From contig CAZWVR010000106.1 of assembly GCA_964637235.1 (NCBI GenBank), positions 1 to 7,191 of the forward strand: a stretch of 7,191 nt of DNA, read 5' to 3'. Source of the stretch: CAZWVR01 sp964637235. GTDB taxonomy: Bacteria; Bacteroidota; Bacteroidia; Bacteroidales; S143-33. How positions within the stretch are numbered: position 1 is the stretch's first letter; the number at the start of each line of letters is the position of its first letter. Shown one piece after another: positions 1 through 5,742 of the stretch. The notes below the pieces were generated by a model. That model was not told the DNA's origin and ran no database searches. It worked only from the letters and a program-made list of their open reading frames with translations. The translations under genes were made by a program, and so were the position numbers.

Positions 1-101
1 ACCTTCCACATGGAATCAATATTTCCATCAACTTTAATTGTGAAATTTACTCTTGCAACATTGACGAATAAACTGATAGTGAGGATCAATAAAGTTTGCA
101 T
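1..101 (-). CDS. Start of a secreted protein with CBM9-like (DUF5916-type) opening, partial
   Basis: The first 33 codons of a gene that runs out of the window. The ATG at 101-99 follows a strong ribosome binding site (GGGAGGTG at 112-105). The protein opens with a hydrophobic signal-peptide-like segment, MQTLLILTISLFVNVA, and then FTIKVDGNIDSMWK, which fits the VDGxxDxxW start of family-9-like carbohydrate-binding domains that precede DUF5916 barrels. The intact barrel at 3601-5559 lacks just this opening motif. With only 33 residues the family call rests on one short motif, and other secreted CBM9-like proteins are possible. Its place after an exporter gene mirrors the barrel-exporter pair of the first block, in the opposite order. 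Confidence 0.72.
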   Translation of the reverse strand, partial: MQTLLILTISLFVNVARVNFTIKVDGNIDSMWK

Positions 102-138
102 AAACACCTCCCTTTATACCAATACCAGACTCGAACCT

Positions 139-172
139 TAAAAATCACAGATATGACACTATGTGATTTTTA
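139..172 (-). terminator. Hairpin at the end of the MFS gene, possibly bidirectional
   Basis: An 11-bp inverted repeat (TAAAAATCACA at 139-149, TGTGATTTTTA at 162-172) surrounds a 12-base loop that contains the TAG stop of the MFS gene. On the minus strand the stem ends in five T; on the plus strand it runs on into TTTCTTTTTTG. The stem is AT-rich but perfect. It sits between the MFS gene and the next start codon, only 37 bases before that ATG. Confidence 0.5.
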
Positions 173-1383
173 TTTCTTTTTTGTAAGAGAACCCCAAAAT
201 TGCAATGATAACCAAAGCCAATCCTGAAAACAAATACATACTTCTCAAACCAATCTTTTCTGAGATAATACCTCCGATTATGAAAGAGAAGCTTGAGCTT
301 AAAGTGTTCAAAGATGTGTATAAAGAAAAAATTCTCCCATGATACCTCTCATCTATTCGTTTTTGGATACCACTCATGAACGAAATCTGTAAAATAGAAT
401 TTAAAAAGCCTATAACAAAGAAAACGGGATACATCAAGTAAACATGATCTATAAAATAGAAAAACGAAAAGGTAATTCCCAGAAATAATATACTGACGGA
501 ATACATGGTGGGTTTGGATAAATTTTCAGCAATATTACCGACAATGAGTGATCCTACGATTGTACTTAAAGCTGAAATTGATGACATTATTCCAAATTCC
601 CTGACACTGCCTTTCAACACATCCAGGACGAAATACATAAGATAGATATTTATCATCCCTCCCACCAGAGAAATCAAAAATTCTAATAAAAGAAAAAACC
701 GAACTGTTTCATTTTTGGCGGAAAAAATGAAACCTGATTTTATGGAATTCCAATAATTTTTAAAACTACTACCTACATTTTGTACTTTAGTGTAAATATC
801 TCTTCTGACTCTAACAAATCTCCATATCAAATAAGCCGCTAAAAAGTAGGTGAGAGAATCAAAAGCAAACACATATTTGATACCTATGATAGAAATTAGA
901 AAACCCGCTAATGCTGGAGAAATTACTTCAACCACATTGGAAATTGCGTTTTCTAATGAATTAGCCCTTGTAAATATGATTTTTATCACAAAGGATTGGT
1001 ATAAATGCTGCATAAGCTGGAAAATAAAAAATACTTATAAACGATTGTATAAAACTTAAAAGGTATATCCCCTTTAGATTTCTGAGATGAACATAAAAAA
1101 GTATCAATATTGCACTAAAAAATTGCTGTAAGATTAGAATTTTTCTCTTCTGGTATCTGTCAACCATAGGACCTGCCATAAAGGCAAACAAAATCATGGG
1201 GAGATAAGAGATGAAAAAATAGATTGAATAGGAAAGATAGGTTCCCGATATCTCGTACACGAGATAACCTTTTGCCATAGAAGACATACCACTACCAATA
1301 TTAGAGACGAAAAAAGCTATCAGAAAGAATAAAAAAGGCCTATTTTTGATCAAAAGAAAATAATAGTTTTTAAATCCAAACAT
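159..1383 (-). pseudogene. MFS efflux transporter broken by a single frameshift
   Basis: Inner-membrane major facilitator superfamily protein, about 406 residues if repaired, the usual length for a 12-helix drug or siderophore exporter. The first frame (1383 to a TAA at 963-961) gives 140 residues with helices 1-4, including SNIGSGMSSMAKGYLVYEIS and the loop 2-3 motif A GPMVDRYQKRK (71-81), and reaches FPAYAAFIPILCDKN. The second frame continues with TRANSLENAISNVVEV and helices 5-12 to a TAG at 161-159. Removing one A from the AAA run at 972-974 restores ...DKNHITRANSLENAIS, so the break is one base. The start ATG at 1383 gives the normal short cytoplasmic lead-in but has no good ribosome binding site. 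A sequencing or assembly error is a real alternative to true decay. As it follows a radical SAM/SPASM remnant, its cargo may once have been a second modified peptide; that is inference. Confidence 0.88.
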
Positions 1384-1390
1384 AACTTTT

Positions 1391-1420
1391 AAAAAATTAA
1401 AGGTAAAATCTCTAACCTTT
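1391..1420 (-). terminator. Weak terminator-like hairpin after the SPASM remnant
   Basis: The minus strand has AAAGGT (1420-1415) and ACCTTT (1404-1399) around a ten-base loop, then AA and six T (1396-1391). The stem is short and AT-rich, so termination would be inefficient. It lies between the remnant's stop and the ATG of the MFS gene, in a spot where a relic intergenic signal would be expected. Confidence 0.25.
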
Positions 1421-1424
1421 TCGT

Positions 1425-1801
1425 CTACATTTTCCTTTCGCAGTACAAGGAATTTATGTCTCCGTTTCTACTGTATGCAAGATATCTACAACCCCCGAGA
1501 CATATTGGCAAAAATTTGCACTCTTCACACTCTTTAGTATAGTATTTATTAACAATACCTTCAACAGCAAAATATTTAATGTTGTCCTCTAAATACTACC
1601 TACCCGAAATTCAGGATTTCCAACCATATCGGGACATATATAAAGGAACCCTTCTGGATCAATTACATATGCATTATCAATTGAGAACATACATAATCTC
1701 GTCAAATGAAGTAAAAAAGATATACGGGGAATGGTTGAAAGTATGTAGATAAGGGATACGGCAAGGTGTGATCTCCTTACTGAAAATAACCTTTCAATAA
1801 T
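1425..1801 (-). pseudogene. C-terminal SPASM remnant of a second radical SAM enzyme, frameshifted
   Basis: Two minus frames together rebuild a complete SPASM cysteine pattern. The first (1801 to the TAG at 1591-1589) holds CMFSIDNAYVIDPEGFLYIC and then VGNPEFRVGSI, matching CX13GX4C. The second (from about 1595 to the TAG at 1427-1425) holds LEDNIKYF, then CEECKFLPICLGGC (CX2CX5CX3C) and a final Cys four residues before the stop. Restoring one A in the AAA run at 1591-1593 joins them as VGSILEDNIKYF. No radical SAM core (CX3CX2C) or GGEP is found upstream, so the first two thirds or more of the gene is gone. The recognisable part starts near 1693; the frame up to 1801 is of uncertain origin. 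CKFLPICLGGC is close to CKLLPICMGGC of the intact maturase, and 21 of 22 bases match between 1500-1521 and 5861-5882, so the two enzymes appear to be paralogues. It sits directly before an MFS exporter gene. Confidence 0.87.
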
Positions 1802-1997
1802 TCACTGCTCTGCGTAACCCATAAAGCTCCATCCCACTGAATTCGCAGTTGATTGATAGAAAGACCAGAGAAGATAGGCGAGCAAGAACGGGGTCGTAGA
1901 ATGACCAAGATTACCAAGTCCTTTCACAAATCCATATCCAATAACCCCCAGAAGAACATACATCAATATAGTATTAAACCTGTAATGGGAAATAAAT
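1802..1997 (-). other. Unassigned stretch with one 53-codon frame (possible relic)
   Basis: No recognised gene lies between the exporter stop and the SPASM remnant. The best minus-strand frame runs 1963-1802, 53 codons, beginning MYVLLGVIGYGFVKGLGNLG, hydrophobic in its middle (TTPFLLAYLLWSFY) and ending MGYAEQ. It has no ribosome binding site, and the frame is open upstream to near the exporter stop, so it looks like part of something larger. The KGLGNLG...PFLLAYLLWSFY pattern faintly recalls the last membrane helices of LptF/LptG permeases, too weakly to call. The same frame resumes after its TGA and runs into the SPASM remnant. G+C is about 47% over 1801-1920 against the low- to mid-thirties typical of the surrounding genes, a hint that this piece has a different origin. 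Confidence 0.25.
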
Positions 1998-3617
1998 TTA
2001 TATCTGAATTATTTTATCAAAAATTTCAGCATTAACCAATCTATGTCCAACAAAAAGAATCGTAGTCCGTCCTTTCATTTTTAATAAATTTTCGATAATT
2101 ATCCTCTCAGTATTTTTATCAACATGAGCTGTGACTTCATCAAGCAAAAGGATTTTGGGGTTCCTAATCAATCCCCTTGCAAGACTTATTCTCTGGAGCT
2201 GTCCACCTGAAAAGTTTGAACCTTTTTCAAGGCATTTAGTTCTCAAACCGTCTTTCAAAGCTTTCACAAAATCGCCTTTCACCATTTTCAAGGCGTCTAA
2301 AATATTTTGTTCAGTGAAATTCTCTCCAAGTGCTAAATTTTCAAACAAAGTGAGAGAAAAAACAGACGGTATTTGAGGAACATAAATCACCTGAGTTCTG
2401 TAATGCTCTTTGTCATAATCATTAATATCAACACCGTCTATAAATACTTTGTTTCTTTCAATTGAATAAAGACCTGCAAGTATTTTAAGTAATGTTGTTT
2501 TCCCAACTCCACTTGCTCCAATGATGGCAACCATTTCTCCTTCATTTATTTTTATGTTTAAATTCTCTAAAATTTTCTTCCCATTAAGTGAAAAGTTCAA
2601 ATTAACAACTTCTATTTTACCCTTCAATTTTTTGCATAGTTTACCGGAATTCTCTTCTTTTAAACCAAATATTTCCCTTATTCTCCTTATTGAAGATCGG
2701 GCATTCTGGAATTGATAGATAGTGTTTAGAATCTGCTGTGCAGGTGTAAAGATGTATCCTATAAAAGAGTTGAATGCAACAAGACCCCCAAGAGACATTC
2801 TGCCTTTCACTATTTCCAAAGAGCCATACCAGAGGAGTGTTAAGGGTGCGAGATTTGATATTATACGAGTAGAGGCAAAAGCTAAAGAGTTTATCAAAGT
2901 GAATCTCATTTCTTTATCAAGAACTTCCTCTAAACTACTGTTGTATTTGTTTAAGGCAAATGGAATCGCACTATGAATTTTTGCAATTATAACATTATTT
3001 AAAAAATCAATAAGCAGTCTTTTATTTTGTGCATTTGCTTCACGAACAATTAAACTTTTCTGATAAATATTCTTATTGAAAACTTTGGTAGCGAAAAGAT
3101 AGATTGGTAGTATTGAGTAAACAATAAGAGCAAGTTTTTTATGTATGAAAAACACTCCTAAAATACCTACAACGAGTGTTAATGAATTGATAATAAGTGT
3201 GCTGAAGAAATTCCCTATAATTCCACTTAAACTGAGAACCTCGTCTGAGATCCTTGTTGCTATATAACCTGTTTCATTTTTCTCGAAAAAAATTATAGGA
3301 AGTTTTAAAACCTTCTTAAATAAGTCAAATCTGATAAGATTTACCACTCGCAATCGGAATAGTGCAGTTAGATAATTGTAAACAACCCATGTCAAAGCAC
3401 TAATAACTACATATCCGGACAATGCAATCCCCAAAATGTTTATTAGCTTTATTTTTTTTGCGGGAATTAGCTTATCTATCAAATATTTTGACGCTAAAGG
3501 CATTGGCAATTGTAATAGGGTTAAAAACACTGCAAGCAGGAATGAGGTTATGAAAAACTTCTTGAATTTTAAAATATAAGAGATTAGAAATTTCAGGCTT
3601 TCAAATCTTAAATGCAT
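1998..3617 (-). CDS. ABC exporter (membrane domain fused to ATPase), no C39 peptidase, C-terminus cut short
   Basis: Inner-membrane half-transporter of 539 residues, likely working as a homodimer to export the modified peptide. Residues about 15-300 form a six-helix ABC exporter membrane domain, including the coupling-region stretch FFEKNETGYIATRISDEV. The ATPase domain shows Walker A GASGVGKTT (367-375), Q-loop VPQIP (Q415), signature FSGGQ (469-473), Walker B ILLLDE (489-494), D-loop AHVD and the H-loop histidine H525. It starts directly at the membrane domain, so it cannot cleave a leader itself. The ATG lies 17 bases inside the barrel gene and has no clear ribosome binding site, implying translational coupling. 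The protein stops at EIFDKIIQI, where relatives continue with a GxIxExGxHxEL segment of some 25-40 residues. The reading frame therefore probably lost its end, although all catalytic motifs remain. A lipid or drug flippase role is possible from the fold alone; the neighbours favour peptide export. Confidence 0.92.
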   Translation of the reverse strand: MHLRFESLKFLISYILKFKKFFITSFLLAVFLTLLQLPMPLASKYLIDKLIPAKKIKLINILGIALSGYVVISALTWVVYNYLTALFRLRVVNLIRFDLFKKVLKLPIIFFEKNETGYIATRISDEVLSLSGIIGNFFSTLIINSLTLVVGILGVFFIHKKLALIVYSILPIYLFATKVFNKNIYQKSLIVREANAQNKRLLIDFLNNVIIAKIHSAIPFALNKYNSSLEEVLDKEMRFTLINSLAFASTRIISNLAPLTLLWYGSLEIVKGRMSLGGLVAFNSFIGYIFTPAQQILNTIYQFQNARSSIRRIREIFGLKEENSGKLCKKLKGKIEVVNLNFSLNGKKILENLNIKINEGEMVAIIGASGVGKTTLLKILAGLYSIERNKVFIDGVDINDYDKEHYRTQVIYVPQIPSVFSLTLFENLALGENFTEQNILDALKMVKGDFVKALKDGLRTKCLEKGSNFSGGQLQRISLARGLIRNPKILLLDEVTAHVDKNTERIIIENLLKMKGRTTILFVGHRLVNAEIFDKIIQI

Positions 3618-5559
3618 AGCTTAATTTAATTGCCCATTTGAAATCCTTCTTTGAAGGCAAATTAAAATACTTGGAAACTGCATTGTATTTTGAGTTTATG
3701 ACTATGTAGAAAATTGAATTAACATCAGGAAATTCTTTTTCATACATTAGATTTAGAGTATTTGTATTTTCAAATGTCTCCCTCTCGATAAACACTCGTA
3801 AAAAGTTTACCTTTCTAAACCTGTAAGAAACTCTAATGTCAAACTGAAACATTGTATTTTTTCTAAATGGAGTTAAAAAGATTTCAGGCCTGAATTTGTG
3901 ACTATACGCATACACAAATTGTGAAATCTCATAACTAATCTTCCGAAATGCACCTGAAACTGAAAAATCAATTATATTGATACTTTTTCCCCACATGTTC
4001 CCATTGGAAAATTTAAGTATAAATTCAGTGTTTAAATTCTGAATATTTAGGCGCAAATCAAGAGTGTTTTTCTGATTATTATATATAGACTCATTGTACA
4101 TTCTGCTAAATTTATATGAAACAATCCGTAAGTTGAACCTGGATAAGATGTTGAAATTCAAACTGTAATAAAAACCCCGGTGGATCCTTGCCCGGGTTCG
4201 TGTTCCGTCTATTTTTTCTAAACTCAGATATGAAGATATATATTTTATAAACTTTTGCCCCGTGTAAAATGATCCGCTGATGGAAATACCGGCAGTCTTT
4301 ACATTCTTAAAATACAGAATCCCTTTGGATAAATTAAAATCTCCTATCCTGGAGAACTTTGCATTTAAATACAGATTGTTTTTCCCTGAATCCATCCGAA
4401 AATCCCAGTCTCCACTGTAAAATTCAGCTTTACTCTGAAATTCCCTGGCAAACTTTAATTCTCCATTTATGAAGCAACCGCAGTTCCCCGGAATGTACCT
4501 TGAATATACATCTCCGTAGAAAAACTTATCTTCCAGATTACTGTGAACTAATGCAATTCCTGAAGCTGTCTGAAGGTTACTCGTGTTAAAGTCATACTTC
4601 CATCTGAACAATCTATATTTTACAGAGTCACTTTTTATTCCCATGAACAGAAAAATATGCCTATAATAGTTGTGTTTCATGGCCAGAGCATAATCAATTT
4701 TTTCGAAACTTCTGGAATAAAAAAGTTTTCCATAGGGCACATGAATGTTCACCAGATCAGAAATATTCTTGAAAAATGGTCTTTTCTCAGGCAGAAATAT
4801 CCCTTTGCGGAACAGATCAAATTGATATTTGTCTGCCTCTACTTCAGCATAATCCGGACTGTAAACAAAGTTAAAGTTTGTATGTCCGCATTTAAATTTG
4901 AAACCTATGCCTGAGTTTAAGCGGGATTTATACCAGTCTCCACTTATTACAAAATACGGTATTATCTCAAATGAGGGATGTAAGGATGGCTTTTTGATTT
5001 CAATCCGCGCAAAATTCTCAGGTCTCAGGACTCTAAAGTCCCCACTTAATCCTGTTACTAAAAATTTTCTCAACCCAGTTGAATCATAAGTGAATCTGAT
5101 AAAACAAATACCGATTGTATCTCCCCAATTCTGTGTTATTGAATAGGGAATTAATACCTCACCACCCCAGATTTTCTTATCCATCGTAATGGTGGACTTC
5201 CAGTTGGCATCCCAGTCAAAAAATTTTTTATCATTTATAACCTTATAGTCTGATTTTATTCCCTCTGGATTTATGGCGAAAACATACAGTGCTGATAGTC
5301 TCTTAAAATCTGGATTTATCACAATGACAAAAGCGTTGTCGGATGTGCTGGTAAAATTAGCGTCCCTTGTAGTCACCTTTGAAACTATATAAGGTGTTTT
5401 TAGGTTAAATCTTATTGAAAGGCCTGAATCAGATGGGGATACCAGAACGGATCCTTTAAGGTACCCGGGGACCACTTCCCCTGCGTCAGGACCTCCAAGG
5501 TAATAAAAGCTCTCAAATTTAATTAGCATGGATAATATCACAACTAAATATTGAAGCAT
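3601..5559 (-). CDS. DUF5916-type outer-membrane beta-barrel with N-terminal CBM9-like domain
   Basis: Protein of 652 residues, predicted to be exported and inserted in the outer membrane. A short hydrophobic N-terminus (residues 1-18, MLQYLVVILSMLIKFESF) acts as a signal peptide although it lacks the usual early lysines. The start is set by AAGGAGG seven bases before the ATG. Residues about 45-190 resemble the family-9-like carbohydrate-binding fold that precedes DUF5916 barrels (alternating strands, AFVIVINPDF, YVFAINPEG, WGGEVLIPYS), but the IDGxxDExxW opening is missing. The family signature follows: SPDYAEVEAD at 234-243 and LPEKRPFF at 256-263, then a long run of amphipathic Tyr/Phe-rich strands to an aromatic-containing C-terminus (SYAFKI). 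The total length is at the short end for the family. DUF5916 proteins have no agreed function; some are treated as glycan-linked or TonB-independent barrels. In this operon it could be the outer-membrane exit, receptor or anchor for the modified peptide; that is inference. Its last 17 bases overlap the exporter gene. Confidence 0.88.
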   Translation of the reverse strand: MLQYLVVILSMLIKFESFYYLGGPDAGEVVPGYLKGSVLVSPSDSGLSIRFNLKTPYIVSKVTTRDANFTSTSDNAFVIVINPDFKRLSALYVFAINPEGIKSDYKVINDKKFFDWDANWKSTITMDKKIWGGEVLIPYSITQNWGDTIGICFIRFTYDSTGLRKFLVTGLSGDFRVLRPENFARIEIKKPSLHPSFEIIPYFVISGDWYKSRLNSGIGFKFKCGHTNFNFVYSPDYAEVEADKYQFDLFRKGIFLPEKRPFFKNISDLVNIHVPYGKLFYSRSFEKIDYALAMKHNYYRHIFLFMGIKSDSVKYRLFRWKYDFNTSNLQTASGIALVHSNLEDKFFYGDVYSRYIPGNCGCFINGELKFAREFQSKAEFYSGDWDFRMDSGKNNLYLNAKFSRIGDFNLSKGILYFKNVKTAGISISGSFYTGQKFIKYISSYLSLEKIDGTRTRARIHRGFYYSLNFNILSRFNLRIVSYKFSRMYNESIYNNQKNTLDLRLNIQNLNTEFILKFSNGNMWGKSINIIDFSVSGAFRKISYEISQFVYAYSHKFRPEIFLTPFRKNTMFQFDIRVSYRFRKVNFLRVFIERETFENTNTLNLMYEKEFPDVNSIFYIVINSKYNAVSKYFNLPSKKDFKWAIKLSYAFKI

Positions 5560-5573
5560 TATACAACCTCCTT

Positions 5574-5608
5574 AATTTTCCCCCTTGCAAGGGTATTTAA
5601 TGAAAATT
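5574..5608 (-). other. Possible hairpin between precursor and barrel gene
   Basis: On the minus strand AATTTTC pairs with GAAAATT (7 bp, outer arms 5602-5608 and 5574-5580). Inside lies the self-complementary CCCTTGCAAGGG (5582-5593), able to form a four-base stem with TGCA as loop. The structure begins at the precursor stop codon and ends one base before the AAGGAGG of the next gene. It has no T-tract, so it is not a standard terminator. It could slow decay of the upstream mRNA or uncouple precursor and barrel levels; this role is inference. Confidence 0.35.
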
Positions 5609-5742
5609 TAAATTATTATCAAAATTGGACAATCACTGTTACACCCACAATCACAATCGTTATTCGTGGTCTGGTCCTTTGTTATTATCGGCCAGGAAAT
5701 TCCCTCTGTTCCTATATCAATAGTTGTCCTTATATCTTTCAT
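5608..5742 (-). CDS. Cys-rich RiPP precursor peptide, 44 residues
   Basis: A small gene of 44 codons ending in TAA. It begins MKDIRTTIDIGTEGISWPII, then TKDQTTNN, and ends DCDCGCNSDCPILIII. The first 28 residues lack cysteine and would serve as leader. The end holds four cysteines (C30, C32, C34, C38) interleaved with Asp, Asn, Gly and Ser, followed by a purely hydrophobic PILIII tail, the likely core peptide. Support is a perfect ribosome binding site, an ATGA overlap with the radical SAM/SPASM gene, and position ahead of an ABC exporter: the classic setting of sactipeptides and ranthipeptides, whose SPASM enzymes link Cys sulfur to carbons of other residues. There is no GG motif typical of C39 leader cleavage; the only early glycines are at 11 and 14. 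I do not recognise the family. Possible alternatives are a small metal-binding peptide or a cofactor-type peptide. That it is translated is well supported; the modification and activity are inference. Confidence 0.87.
   Translation of the reverse strand: MKDIRTTIDIGTEGISWPIITKDQTTNNDCDCGCNSDCPILIII

Noticed and set aside
113..118. TATAAA as a minus-strand -10 box for the partial secreted protein
   Set aside because: A start site 6-7 bases downstream would fall inside the ribosome binding site, and no convincing -35 box is spaced correctly.
850..1059. A 69-codon plus-strand frame
   Set aside because: Antisense shadow of the MFS gene, which is clearly coding on the minus strand.
1384..1424. 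A second precursor peptide between the SPASM remnant and the MFS gene
   Set aside because: The gap is only 41 bases, with no start codon plus ribosome binding site and no cysteine codons of note.
1802..1804. Reading the internal TGA as a sense codon to join the 53-codon frame to the SPASM remnant
   Set aside because: TGA serves as the stop of the maturase and barrel genes here, and the joined product would still lack any radical SAM core.
1853..2035. A 60-codon plus-strand frame rich in Lys/Gln in the degraded region
   Set aside because: No ribosome binding site, no family resemblance, and it runs antisense into the exporter gene.
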